Source of the DNA: Bordetella sp. LUAb4
GTDB taxonomy: Bacteria > Pseudomonadota > Gammaproteobacteria > Burkholderiales > Burkholderiaceae_B
Assembly: GCF_021325795.1 (NCBI RefSeq)
Contig: NZ_JAHPZX010000002.1
Coordinates: forward strand, 1,302,001 to 1,366,000
Direction: 5' to 3'
DNA: 64,000 nucleotides
The notes beneath the pieces are model-generated. The model was not told the DNA's origin, made no database searches, and saw nothing but the letters and a program-made list of their open reading frames with translations. The position numbers and the translations under genes were made by a program. Each line of letters begins with the position of its first letter. Within the stretch, counting starts at the first letter, position 1. Below, one piece after another: positions 24,741 through 33,786 of the stretch.

Positions 24741-25163
24741 TTGCCTTCCCCAGAAAATGACACGCAACGCTATGAAGCCGGCCTGCAAGTCCGCCGCGAA
24801 GTGCTCGGCACGGAACACGTGGACCGTTCGCTGCAAAACCTGACGCCGGTGACCGAAGAATTCCAGAATCTGATCACGCGTTATGCCTGGGGCGAGATCT
24901 GGACGCGCGAAGGCCTGCCGCGCCACACGCGCAGCCTGCTGACGATAGGGTTGATGGTGGCACTGAACCGCAACGAGGAATTGAAGCTGCACCTGCGCGC
25001 GGCGCGCAACAACGGCGTCACGCGCGAAGAAATCAAGGAAGTGCTGCTGCAGACCGCGATCTACTGCGGTGTGCCGGCCGCCAACTCCGCTTTCCATGCA
25101 GCGCAAGAGATATTCGCCAGCCAGGACGCCCAGGACGCCACGCCCCCTGCGGACAAGGCTTAA
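24741..25163 (+). CDS. pcaC: 4-carboxymuconolactone decarboxylase
   Basis: About 140 residues, the normal size of stand-alone PcaC; decarboxylates 4-carboxymuconolactone to 3-oxoadipate enol-lactone. The start is taken as TTG 24741 because GGAGAC lies 6 bases upstream; an ATG at 24729 in frame has no ribosome site. Motifs: RYEAGLQVRREVLGTEHVDRS, ITRYAWGEIWTREGL, LHLRAARNNGVTREEIKEVL and YCGVPAANSAFHAAQE. The next pathway enzyme, PcaD lactonase, is not adjacent and not in this window. Confidence 0.93.
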   Translation: MPSPENDTQRYEAGLQVRREVLGTEHVDRSLQNLTPVTEEFQNLITRYAWGEIWTREGLPRHTRSLLTIGLMVALNRNEELKLHLRAARNNGVTREEIKEVLLQTAIYCGVPAANSAFHAAQEIFASQDAQDATPPADKA

Positions 25164-25173
25164 GCCTGAGCCT

Positions 25174-25191
25174 GGGCCTGAAACCAGGCCC
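25174..25191 (+). terminator. Hairpin after the pca operon
   Basis: GGGCCTG and CAGGCCC form a 7-bp stem with loop AAAC, 11 bp after the pcaC stop. No T-run follows, so it may mark a Rho-dependent end. Confidence 0.45.
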
Positions 25192-25342
25192 GCATCGACC
25201 TTGGCCCCACGCTTGATCCCAGGTCACGAGCCCGGGTTTCACGGCCTGCCGGGCCAATGAATGCGATACTCGGCCTGCCATGGCCGGGCAGGCCCACCCG
25301 CCTCCCGTGCCGCGAGTATCCATTCATTCAAGGTGTCTATCG

Positions 25343-26692
25343 ATGAAGCACTACGACTACATTGCCATCGGCGGCGGTAGCGGCGGCATCGCCTCGGTCA
25401 ACCGGGCGGCCATGTACGGCAAGAAATGCGCGCTGATCGAGGCCAAAGAACTTGGCGGTACGTGTGTCAACGTAGGCTGCGTGCCAAAGAAGGTGATGTG
25501 GCATGCCGCACAGATCGCCGAGGCCATCCACCACTACGGCCCGGACTACGGCTACGACACCAAGGTCGAACGCTTCGACTGGGCGCGCCTGATCGAGAAC
25601 CGCAGCGCCTACATCCATCGCATTCACGCAGCCTATGAGTCCGGCCTGGATCGCAACAAGGTGGATGTCATCCGCGGCTACGGCCGCTTCATCGACGCCC
25701 ACACCATCGAAGTCGATGGCGAACGCATCACCGCCGACCACATCCTGATCGCCACGGGTACCCAACCGGCCTGGCCGGATATTCCGGGTGCCGACCTTGG
25801 CATCGATTCCGATGGATTCTTCGACCTGCCCAGCCTGCCGGCCCGCAGCGCCGTCGTCGGCGCCGGCTACATCGCCGTCGAACTGGCCGGCGTCATGCAC
25901 GCATTGGGCTCGAAGACCCATCTGTTCGTGCGCAAGGACTCCGCTTTACGCAACTTCGATCCCATGCTGCGGGAAACCTTGATGCAGATCATGGATGCCG
26001 AAGGCCCCGAGGTTCATCGCCAGTCCGTGCCCAAGGCCGTGACGAAGAATGCCGACGGCAGCCTGACGCTGCAACTGGATAACGGCGAGATGTGCGTCGT
26101 CGACTGCATTGTCTGGGCCATCGGGCGCGTGCCCGACACCAGCGGCCTGGGTCTGGAGACCGCCGGTGTCCGCGTCGACGCCCGCGGCTACATCGAATCC
26201 GACAAGTATGAGCGCACCAACGTGCCGCACATCTACGCCGTGGGTGACATCACCGGCAAGATCGAGCTGACGCCGGTCGCCGTGGCGGCCGGCCGGCGCC
26301 TGTCGGAGCGGCTGTTCAACAACAAGCCCGACGAGCATCTGAATTACGAGAACGTCCCCACGGTGGTGTTCAGCCACCCGCCCATCGGCACGATAGGCCT
26401 GACCGAAACGCAGGCGCGCGCGCGCCACGGCGACGAGCAAGTAAAGATCTACCAGTCGGGCTTCACGGCCATGTACACCGCCGTCACCAAGCATCGGCAG
26501 CCGGCGCGCATGAAGCTGGTGTGCGTGGGACCGGAGGAACGCATCGTCGGCATCCATGGCATCGGCTATGGCATGGACGAAATTCTGCAGGGCTTCGCGG
26601 TGGCCTTGAAGATGGGCGCCACGAAAAAGGATTTCGACGACACCGTGGCGATACATCCCACCGCGTCGGAAGAATTCGTCACGATGCGGTGA
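25343..26692 (+). CDS. gor: Glutathione-disulfide reductase
   Basis: 449 residues; reduces glutathione disulfide with NADPH in the cytoplasm. FAD-binding GGGSGGIAS at residues 10-18; redox-active disulfide Cys41/Cys46 in [16 protein letters not shown](P)-binding [11 protein letters not shown]-binding YAVGDITG; and the C-terminal dimer-interface HPTASEE with the catalytic His. The start ATG 25343 has AAGGTG upstream. It is a single gene between the pca operon and the pilus operon, with no obvious partner. Confidence 0.93.
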   Translation: MKHYDYIAIGGGSGGIASVNRAAMYGKKCALIEAKELGGTCVNVGCVPKKVMWHAAQIAEAIHHYGPDYGYDTKVERFDWARLIENRSAYIHRIHAAYESGLDRNKVDVIRGYGRFIDAHTIEVDGERITADHILIATGTQPAWPDIPGADLGIDSDGFFDLPSLPARSAVVGAGYIAVELAGVMHALGSKTHLFVRKDSALRNFDPMLRETLMQIMDAEGPEVHRQSVPKAVTKNADGSLTLQLDNGEMCVVDCIVWAIGRVPDTSGLGLETAGVRVDARGYIESDKYERTNVPHIYAVGDITGKIELTPVAVAAGRRLSERLFNNKPDEHLNYENVPTVVFSHPPIGTIGLTETQARARHGDEQVKIYQSGFTAMYTAVTKHRQPARMKLVCVGPEERIVGIHGIGYGMDEILQGFAVALKMGATKKDFDDTVAIHPTASEEFVTMR

Positions 26693-27130
26693 CGTCGCGC
26701 AGGTATCTCGGGGCGTGGCTTGAGTGCCTCGCCCTGATGCCTGGCCCATGTCTCGGCCATGACGCTGGCCCGAAGTGCCCGGTAGGATTTCCGGCTGGCG
26801 CGGTCGCCGCGAACTCGGCGGGCTGCGGGATTTCCACACATTTACGAATGCCGTTCAGAAATGATAGGTAACTTTGTAACCAATACATGCTCATCATTGG
26901 CAATTCAGTGTTGGAAATTGCAAGCATTAAGCTGATAACTTCAATTAAAGTCACATAACAAGACATACTATTACATATCACGAACACGTTCTTCGTCACC
27001 CTAGAGTCACTGCGTAGGCAGAAGGACTAGGCCTTAAGGACGACCTTCCCCTGCCACCGAACGCAAGGTATCCGCAATCTCGGGCGGCCCTGACCAAGAC
27101 CGTCCCAACACAGATGGCTGGGGGAAGACA
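26693..27130. other. Intergenic region upstream of the pilus operon, AT-rich core
   Basis: 438 bp with no credible gene. The stretch from about 26850 to 27000 is conspicuously AT-rich against the GC-rich surroundings, with tttacgaatg, ataggtaactttgtaacc (a near-palindrome at 26865-26882) and several TAT/AAT runs. It should hold the pilus promoter. There is no poly-C tract of the kind that makes Bordetella fim genes phase-variable. Confidence 0.6.
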
Positions 27131-27655
27131 ATGAAATCCGTACATCGCGTTTCCATGTCCGTGCTGGCAGCCGTGTTCGCCACGGCACCTATCCAGGGCT
27201 ATGCGGCCGTCTACAGCAACGGCACCAATACCGCCACCTTCGCGGTCACGCTGACGATCGCGGCCAACTGCACCATCGCCGCCAATCCTCTGGCCTTCGG
27301 TTCGCAGGGTGTGCTGGCCACCGCCATCAATCAACAAACCACGCTGGCCGTCACCTGCACCAACACCACGCCCTACAACATCGGCCTGGACGCCGGCACT
27401 GTCACGGGTTCGACTGTCGCCGCGCGCCTGCTGGCGGGTACCGCCACCGGCAACACCGGCACCACGGTGGCCTACCAGCTGTATCAGGATGCCGGCCGCA
27501 CGACGGTGTGGGGCAATACCCAGAGCACCAATACCGTGGCCGGCACGGGGACGGGAGCAGCCCAGACCTTGACCGTATACGGCCAGGTCGCGCCGCAGAA
27601 TACGCCACGGCCCGACACCTACCAAAGCACGGTCACCGCCACGGTCTTCTTCTGA
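27131..27655 (+). CDS. Csu-type pilus major subunit (spore coat U domain)
   Basis: 174 residues with a signal peptide (cleavage near GYAA, residue 24-26). The mature protein has the spore coat U fold: FAVTLTIAANCTIAANPLAFGS, LAVTCTNTTPYNIGLDAG, VAYQLYQDAG-TTVWG and a C-terminal YQSTVTATVFF beta-strand. Two cysteines (in ANCTI and VTCTN) probably form the disulfide. These subunits polymerise by donor-strand exchange in archaic chaperone-usher pili such as Acinetobacter Csu. First gene of a four-gene operon; the next start is 1 bp after its stop. Confidence 0.85.
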   Translation: MKSVHRVSMSVLAAVFATAPIQGYAAVYSNGTNTATFAVTLTIAANCTIAANPLAFGSQGVLATAINQQTTLAVTCTNTTPYNIGLDAGTVTGSTVAARLLAGTATGNTGTTVAYQLYQDAGRTTVWGNTQSTNTVAGTGTGAAQTLTVYGQVAPQNTPRPDTYQSTVTATVFF

Positions 27656-27656
27656 C

Positions 27657-28379
27657 GTGGGCCGCAACGCCTTAGCCGGCGCCCTGCTCTACGTCCTGGT
27701 CGCGGCGACCAGCGCGCATGCCGCCAGCCTGCAGATCACGCCGGTCATGGTCAATCTGCGCCCCGACGAGACCGCCACCGCCATCACGCTGAGCAACGAC
27801 GGCTCCGAGCCCATCTATGGCCAGGTGCGGGTCTTCCGCTGGGATCAGGCCAACGGCGACGATGCCCTGGCGCCCACCCAGGACATGGTCGCCAGCCCGC
27901 CGCTGATCGAGATGGGACCGGGCGCGCGCCAGATCATCCGGCTGTTGCGCACGGGCCCCCAAGCCCCTCAAGCCGAACAGACTTTCCGCATCCTGATCGA
28001 CGAAATCGCACCGCCCGAACTGGGCGCGCAATCCGGCGTCACCGTGCGCCTGCGCTATTCGGTACCCATCTTCGTCACGCCCGGCGCCGTGGCAGCGCCC
28101 GCGCTGAAATGGACGGTGCAGCGGGTGGGCGGAATATGGGTATTGGAAGCCCACAACGACGGTGGCCGCCACGCCCAGGTCGCCGCCGCCCAGTTGGTGG
28201 CCGGCGACCACGTCTACGACATCAACAAAGGTCTGCTCGGTTATGCGTTGGCGGGCCGCACCCGGCGCTGGCAGTTGACGCTACCCGCCGATGCCGCGCT
28301 GAAAGCACCGTTGAAATTGCGCGCGCGCATCAACGCCAATCCCGCCGAAGCCCCGGTGACCTTGTCCCCGGCGCCGTAA
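27657..28379 (+). CDS. Csu-type periplasmic pilus chaperone
   Basis: 240 residues from GTG 27657. A signal peptide ends about AHAA (residue 22). Two immunoglobulin-like domains follow, with the archaic-chaperone patterns LQITPVMVNLRPDETATAITLSNDG, VRVFRWDQANG and PGARQIIRLLRTG (the Arg near the cleft) and FRILIDEI. These chaperones hold subunits and deliver them to the usher. The family pattern fits FimC/PapD-like archaic (sigma clade) members such as CsuC. Confidence 0.85.
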   Translation: MGRNALAGALLYVLVAATSAHAASLQITPVMVNLRPDETATAITLSNDGSEPIYGQVRVFRWDQANGDDALAPTQDMVASPPLIEMGPGARQIIRLLRTGPQAPQAEQTFRILIDEIAPPELGAQSGVTVRLRYSVPIFVTPGAVAAPALKWTVQRVGGIWVLEAHNDGGRHAQVAAAQLVAGDHVYDINKGLLGYALAGRTRRWQLTLPADAALKAPLKLRARINANPAEAPVTLSPAP

Positions 28380-28391
28380 AGGCGAGGAGGC

Positions 28392-30749
28392 ATGGCAGGC
28401 CGGCAGCACATAAGCGCATGGCGAGGACTATCGGCAGCCTGCGCCTGCATTGCCACGCTGACGGCGCAGGCTCAGCCCACCGCAGCACCGCAACGGCCGG
28501 GCAGCCCGACGTCGGCCACGCATGAGGTTTACCTGACTGTGAGTTTCAATGGGGAAGCGACCGCGCTGATTTCCCGTTTCCGCGAAACGGGCGGGCGGCT
28601 CTATGCGTCGCGCAAGGATCTGCTGGACCTGGGCCTGGCTGAAACGGGCCTGCCCGCCGGCGCGCCGGACACCGATGTGCCGCTGGATCGCGTCAACGGT
28701 CTCACCTATCGCTACGACGCCGCGCAACAATCGGTCGACCTGCGCATGCCCGATCGGCTGCGCCGGCCCTACGGCGTCGACACGCGCGGCTTGCAACCCA
28801 CGCCGCCGGCGCGTTCCAGCCGCGGCCTGTTGATCAACTATGACGCCTACGCGCAGACGCAGGGCCGCGACAGCCTGGCGCTATGGACCGAAGAACGCTA
28901 TTTTTCGCCGTCAGGCGTCTTCTCCAATACCGGCATCGGCTACCTGTACGGCCCGCAACGCAAATACGTCCGCTACGACACGGCCTGGATCAAGTCCGAT
29001 CCCGTCGACCTGCGCACCACGCAGGTGGGCGACATGATCACGTCGTCGCTGGACTGGTCGCGTTCCATCCGTCTGGGCGGCCTGCAATGGCGGCGCAACT
29101 TCGCCCTGCGGCCGGACCTGGTCACGTTTCCCTTACCCAGCCTGGGCGGCAGCGCGGTAGTGCCTTCCGCCGTCGACGTCTACATCAACAACGTGCGGCA
29201 GTTTTCCGGCAATGTTCCCAGCGGGCCCTTCGTCGTGAACAGTGTGCCCGGCATCACGGGTGCCGGCACCGCCAGCGTGGTGACGCGCGACGCGCTGGGG
29301 CGGCCGATTTCCACCACGCTGCCCATCTACATCGACTCGCGCATGCTGTCGGCGGGCCTGTCCAGCTATTCGGCCGAGCTGGGTTTCCTGCGGCGCAACT
29401 ACGGCCTGACCTCCTTCGACTACAACCGCGACCCCGCCGGCAGCGGCTCCGTGCGTTACGGCATCAGCGACGCGCTGACCCTGGAAGGCCATGCCGAGGC
29501 CAGCACCGGCATCTATAACGTCGGCGGCGGCGCCTTGTTGCGACTGGGCTCGGCCGGCGTGGTGAACGGATCGCTGGCCGGCAGTAGCGGCCGCAACACC
29601 GGAGTGCAGGCCAGCGTGGGCTATCAATACATCCGGTCCGACTTTTCGCTGGACGCGCGCACGACGCGCAAATTCGGCAACTACGGCGACCTGGCCTCCG
29701 CCGCCGTCGACGGTACGCCGGTGGCCGATAGCGACGACCGCATTACGGTGGCGGTGCCGCTGGGCCAGCGCCAGACCGTGGCCTTGAGTTTGTTGAGCGT
29801 GGCTTATCCCGGCGTGGATAAATCCCGCGTGGGCTCGGTCGCCTGGTCGTACAACGCCGGCAGTCAGGTGACCTTCAACGTCAATGCGTTCAAGGATTTT
29901 GGCCAGGGCAACGCCAACGGCGTTTTCTTCTCCGTCAGCATCGGCCTGGGCGACGGCCGCTCCGGCAGCGCCAGCGTGGGCCGGCAGAACGGCGAGTCCA
30001 CCTACAACGTCGGCGCGGTGCAGACCCCGGACTACGGCGGCGGCTGGGGCTGGGGATTGCAGACAGGGCGCAATGGTCCCGTCGACTACCGCCAGGGCTG
30101 GGGCCAGTATCTGGGCCGCTACGGCCAGGTCACGGCCACCGCGCAGAGCTACGGCGGCGAAGACAGCTTGGGACTGGATCTGAACGGCAGCGTCGTGTTG
30201 ATGGACGGCCATGTCGAAGCCGCGCGGCAGATCTACGATGGCTTCACCCTGGTATCCACCGACGGTGTCGGTGGCGTGCCCGTGCTGAGCCAGAACCGCG
30301 TGATCGGCAATACCGGCAGCAACGGCTACTTGCTGGTGCCCAATCTGAACTCGTACCAGCACAATCAAGTGGGCATCGACAGCCTGAAGCTGCCGCCGGA
30401 TGCGCGTATCGAAAGCACCGAACAGGATGTGGTGCCGCAGACGCTGTCGGGCGTGGTCACCCGCTTCGGCGTGACGCGCTATTCCGCCGCCTCCATCATC
30501 CTGCATGGCGCCGACGGCAAGCCCTTGCCCGTCGGCACCCGGGTCCATTACGTGGAAGGCAATAGCGACACCATCGTCGGTTATGACGGCATCACCTTCG
30601 TCGACGGCCTGGCCGCGCGCAACACACTCACGGTCACCAACGACAAACTGCGCTGCGGGGTGACCTTCGACTACCAGCGCCCGCAAGACGGGTCCTTGCC
30701 CACGCTCGGTCCCTATGCTTGCGTGGCGGGCAGCGGGGGGCGGCAGTGA
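28392..30749 (+). CDS. Csu-type outer membrane usher
   Basis: 785 residues. A signal peptide (TLTAQAQ, residue about 28) precedes a periplasmic N-domain (HEVYLTVSFNGE; GGRLYASRKDLLDLGL), a large 24-strand barrel with the plug region (SGPFVVNSVPGITGAGTASVV), and C-terminal domains (GDTIVGYDGITFV; LRCGVTFDY). Ushers assemble and secrete the pilus through the outer membrane. Length fits the archaic CsuD group (about 780-830). It overlaps the tip gene by 4 bp (GTGA). Confidence 0.88.
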   Translation: MAGRQHISAWRGLSAACACIATLTAQAQPTAAPQRPGSPTSATHEVYLTVSFNGEATALISRFRETGGRLYASRKDLLDLGLAETGLPAGAPDTDVPLDRVNGLTYRYDAAQQSVDLRMPDRLRRPYGVDTRGLQPTPPARSSRGLLINYDAYAQTQGRDSLALWTEERYFSPSGVFSNTGIGYLYGPQRKYVRYDTAWIKSDPVDLRTTQVGDMITSSLDWSRSIRLGGLQWRRNFALRPDLVTFPLPSLGGSAVVPSAVDVYINNVRQFSGNVPSGPFVVNSVPGITGAGTASVVTRDALGRPISTTLPIYIDSRMLSAGLSSYSAELGFLRRNYGLTSFDYNRDPAGSGSVRYGISDALTLEGHAEASTGIYNVGGGALLRLGSAGVVNGSLAGSSGRNTGVQASVGYQYIRSDFSLDARTTRKFGNYGDLASAAVDGTPVADSDDRITVAVPLGQRQTVALSLLSVAYPGVDKSRVGSVAWSYNAGSQVTFNVNAFKDFGQGNANGVFFSVSIGLGDGRSGSASVGRQNGESTYNVGAVQTPDYGGGWGWGLQTGRNGPVDYRQGWGQYLGRYGQVTATAQSYGGEDSLGLDLNGSVVLMDGHVEAARQIYDGFTLVSTDGVGGVPVLSQNRVIGNTGSNGYLLVPNLNSYQHNQVGIDSLKLPPDARIESTEQDVVPQTLSGVVTRFGVTRYSAASIILHGADGKPLPVGTRVHYVEGNSDTIVGYDGITFVDGLAARNTLTVTNDKLRCGVTFDYQRPQDGSLPTLGPYACVAGSGGRQ

Positions 30750-31765
30750 GAAACCCGTTGCACGCATTGGTCTCGAAACGGGTCTCGAAGCTGGCATTGC
30801 TGCTGGCGCTGCTCGCGCTGTGCATGATGGCCCCCGCCGCGCACGCGCAGACCTGCACCGCCGCCATGACGCCGCTGAATATTCCCTCCGTCAGCCCCGT
30901 GCGCGGCGTCAGCTATACGGGCAGCGCCACGCTGACGGTCACCTGCACATGGGGCTTGTTGAATCTGGCGCCCAACGCGCAAGTCTGCGTCAACCTGGGC
31001 ACCGGCAGCACCTCGACCGGGCAGAACCCACGCACGCTGGGCAATGGCAGCAGCCGGCTGCAGTACCGCATCGCCGGCAATGCCGGCTACAGCCCCTTAT
31101 GGGGATCGACCGCGACATCGACTACACCGATCTCCGTGCTGTTGCAGCAGCCGCTGCTAGGGACCGTGGCGTCCACCAACGTGACCATCAACGCGCAAAC
31201 GCTGCCCAGCCAGATGACGGTACCCACCGCCAACAATGCAGCCACGACCTATACCGAAAGCTTCGCCGGCGTGGCCACCATCGCGTACGCCTATTACCTG
31301 TTGGGAACGCCGCCCGCCTGCAGCACGCTGACACCGCAAGGCACCTTCACGCCGACCATCACGGCCTCCGTCATCAACGACTGCCTGATCTCCGCCACCG
31401 CCATGAATTTCGGCTCCACGGGGCTGATCACCGCCGATCGCAGAACCACCAGCCAGTTGACGGTCCAATGCACCAACAACGCCGCGTATCGCATCGCGCT
31501 CGATGGCGGTGCCAACGGCACGGTGAGCGCGCGCAATATGCAGCGGTCAGGCGGCACGGCCAGTCAACGCGTGCCCTATCAGCTTTACACGGACGCGGCG
31601 TATTCGATTCCATGGGGCGACGGCACCAATGGCACGTCCATGGTGACCGGGCTGGGCACCGGCACGGCGCAGACCGTGACGGTCTATGGCCGAGTGGCCG
31701 CGCAAGCGGGCGGGCCGACACCGGGTTCGTACAGCGACCAGGTCCAGGCCACGATTTACTTTTGA
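30746..31765 (+). CDS. Csu-type pilus tip subunit with two spore coat U domains
   Basis: 339 residues from GTG 30746, overlapping the usher stop (GTGA). The signal peptide ends at AHAQT. Two SCPU domains in tandem, about residues 36-205 and 210-339, each with the pattern (ASVINDCLISATAMNFGS, QLTVQCTNNAAYRIALDGG, VPYQLYTDA, SDQVQATIYF in the second). CsuE-type tip adhesins have this two-domain design. An adhesin role is inferred from position and architecture; no binding-loop assignment was attempted. Confidence 0.83.
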   Translation: MRNPLHALVSKRVSKLALLLALLALCMMAPAAHAQTCTAAMTPLNIPSVSPVRGVSYTGSATLTVTCTWGLLNLAPNAQVCVNLGTGSTSTGQNPRTLGNGSSRLQYRIAGNAGYSPLWGSTATSTTPISVLLQQPLLGTVASTNVTINAQTLPSQMTVPTANNAATTYTESFAGVATIAYAYYLLGTPPACSTLTPQGTFTPTITASVINDCLISATAMNFGSTGLITADRRTTSQLTVQCTNNAAYRIALDGGANGTVSARNMQRSGGTASQRVPYQLYTDAAYSIPWGDGTNGTSMVTGLGTGTAQTVTVYGRVAAQAGGPTPGSYSDQVQATIYF

Positions 31766-31786
31766 TGCGCGGGCCAGGCAATGCGC

Positions 31787-32161
31787 TTAAAACGTGACGA
31801 CCCAGGTCGTGGCGCCGATGGCGGCATTGCCGGTTGCGGCACTTTCGTTCTCGGGCGTAACGACGCCGTTCGCGCTTGCCGTATCCACCGCCGTGGTCGA
31901 CGGCAAGGCGCGCTGCATGGCGATATTGGACACCTCGTCATGCACGCAGGTCACGCTGGGGCCGGCCTGAGGCAAACGCAACAGGTCCCTGCTCTGCACG
32001 CTGCAGGCACTTTCGATGGTGAAGCTGACTGTCAGGGACGCGGCCGATCCCGTCACGGCCGCGGCGGCGGCCACGGGCATGAACGCGGACGCGGACAAGG
32101 CCGCAATGCTTGCCATGGCGGCCATGCGCGCAACGGAGGGATAGGAAAAACTGGGCTTCAT
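31787..32161 (-). CDS. Short secreted protein, degenerate pilin-like
   Basis: 124 residues with a signal peptide (cleaves about after AAAA, residue 33). The mature 90 residues hold a strand-rich stretch SLTVSFTIESACSVQSRDLL like the first strand and cysteine of the spore coat U subunits next door, a second cysteine (VTCVHD), and a hydrophobic final strand (ATTWVVTF). It is transcribed towards the csu-type operon, its stop 21 bp from the tip gene's. It may be an orphan mini-subunit; a coincidental match is possible. Unrecognised otherwise. Confidence 0.6.
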   Translation of the reverse strand: MKPSFSYPSVARMAAMASIAALSASAFMPVAAAAAVTGSAASLTVSFTIESACSVQSRDLLRLPQAGPSVTCVHDEVSNIAMQRALPSTTAVDTASANGVVTPENESAATGNAAIGATTWVVTF

Positions 32162-32308
32162 GCCGCACTGCCTTGCTGGGATCTGACCCGGATCGACGTA
32201 AACCGGCGCCGGGCGATTTTCGCAGAAATAGGCCGTTACATGTGCGCCGGACGCCAGTCTGAGGCTTCCTGCCGATTTCCACGTGGCGCAAAAGCCGCAA
32301 GGCAGGAC

Positions 32309-33583
32309 TCACGCCGGGTCCGCGCCGGCCGGGGCCACACGCGGGGCACGCTTCCCCGTTGCCTCCAGCAGCAGCACGCTTACCAGCATGACCGCCGCGA
32401 CGAGAAACAGCACGCGGTGGTTGCCGCCGGCAGCGTTGAACAAGGCGGAAAAGCCATAAGCGGCGATGGCCAGGCCGGAAGCGGACAAGACGCTGACACG
32501 CGTCCACGCAAGGTTCTGCCGCGCGGCATTGTGAGGCACCAGTTCGTGCACCCGCGCCAGCACCAAGGGCACGATGCCGGGCGCGAAAGTCCCCACGATC
32601 GCGGTGAGCACCCCTAATGCGACCAGGTTATCCACGACGTAGAAGCCGAGCAGGACCAGGGCGGTGACTACCGTCACCATGCGGATCGTGAAACGCGGAC
32701 CAAGGCGGTCGGACAGATAGCCGTAGAGCGGCGGGCCGGCAATGGCGCCCAGGCCATAGACCGCCCAGAACACCGATCCCACGTGTGCGCCCTGCCCCAA
32801 TCCACGTGAAATGAAGTCGACCAGGAAGACCATGGGCGGCACGGCCGCTCCCGCCAGCAAGGCGTATTGCGCGTAAAGCAAGTGCATGTCGCGGCCAAAC
32901 GATGTCGAGGACGGCACCGCCTTGGTCGAATGTTGCGTCGAATGCGGCGTCGTACGTTCGGCCTGCCGGCTTTGCGTGCGCCCCAGGGCGCTGGCCGGCC
33001 AGGCAAACCAGCTGACTGCCGTCAGCAGAATGGACAACACGCCCAGGCCGATCCAGGTCTGCGCGAGGCCCAGCCCCAGCAGCAGGGGAATGATCGTGCC
33101 GGACCCGGCGATGCCCAGGCCCAAACCCAGGAAAATCGCCCCACCCGCGGCACCTTTACGCGCGGCCGGCACGTGCGGCAGGATGGTGCCTGCTACCAGC
33201 ACCATGACGACGCCACCCGCGACGCCCGACAGGAAACGCCAGGCGAAATACCAGGCGAACGACAAGGGCACGGCACAAGCGAAAAAAGTCGCCGCGATCA
33301 ACACCATCATCAGCCGCAGGACATGCTCATTGGCCATGCGCGCGGCGATGGGCCTGCCCACGAGCGCGCCGACGACATATCCCGCGAGGTTGGCCGCACC
33401 CAGATACACCACGGCGGACTGGGTAAACCATCCGGCATGGATCAGTTCGGGAATCAAAGGAGTGAAAGCAAAGCGTGCCAGGCCGACACTTTCCAGACTG
33501 GCGCATAAGCCGGCAAAGATGTATCGCCAGACAAGCAGGCGATCCACCTTGGCCAGGGAAAGAGGGGGTGTGGAGGAGGTCAT
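32309..33583 (-). CDS. YbfB/YjiJ-type MFS transporter
   Basis: 424 residues, about 12 hydrophobic segments. The start pattern VWRYIFAGLCASLESVGLARFAFTPLIPELIHAGW is typical of the YbfB/YjiJ family (membrane transporters of unknown substrate). A positively charged central loop (about residues 205-235) carries repeated HSTQ. It is divergent from the TetR gene at 33787 across three evenly spaced palindromes, so TetR probably represses it. Substrate unknown. Confidence 0.82.
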   Translation of the reverse strand: MTSSTPPLSLAKVDRLLVWRYIFAGLCASLESVGLARFAFTPLIPELIHAGWFTQSAVVYLGAANLAGYVVGALVGRPIAARMANEHVLRLMMVLIAATFFACAVPLSFAWYFAWRFLSGVAGGVVMVLVAGTILPHVPAARKGAAGGAIFLGLGLGIAGSGTIIPLLLGLGLAQTWIGLGVLSILLTAVSWFAWPASALGRTQSRQAERTTPHSTQHSTKAVPSSTSFGRDMHLLYAQYALLAGAAVPPMVFLVDFISRGLGQGAHVGSVFWAVYGLGAIAGPPLYGYLSDRLGPRFTIRMVTVVTALVLLGFYVVDNLVALGVLTAIVGTFAPGIVPLVLARVHELVPHNAARQNLAWTRVSVLSASGLAIAAYGFSALFNAAGGNHRVLFLVAAVMLVSVLLLEATGKRAPRVAPAGADPA

Positions 33584-33652
33584 CGGGGTCTACCAGTAGC
33601 GGCTAGGAATAGGGAATACAGATGCAGGGCAAGTTGTTGAACCAACAAGTCT

Positions 33653-33704
33653 TTGACACATCTGTCAAGATTGACACACTAGTCAAACTTGACGGTAGTG
33701 TCAA
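33653..33704. promoter_or_regulatory. Three palindromic operators at 18-bp spacing
   Basis: Three 16-bp palindromes of the form TTGAC-N6-GTCAA start at 33653, 33671 and 33689, exactly 18 bp apart. They lie between the divergent MFS and TetR genes, at a place suited for a TetR-type dimer to bind. TTGACA half-sites also resemble -35 boxes. Confidence 0.75.
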
Positions 33705-33786
33705 GAATATGTTTGAATTCCCTCACACCAGGTATGGCCGCCCCCCGTAGGGCGGCTCCTGACCGTTAGCTGCAAGGGAGCAATGA

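Noticed and set aside
29133-30797. Long minus-strand open frame (554 codons) opposite the usher
   Set aside because: Antisense to a well-supported outer membrane usher; composition (His/Gln/Ala/Gly-rich) is typical of a GC-rich shadow frame.
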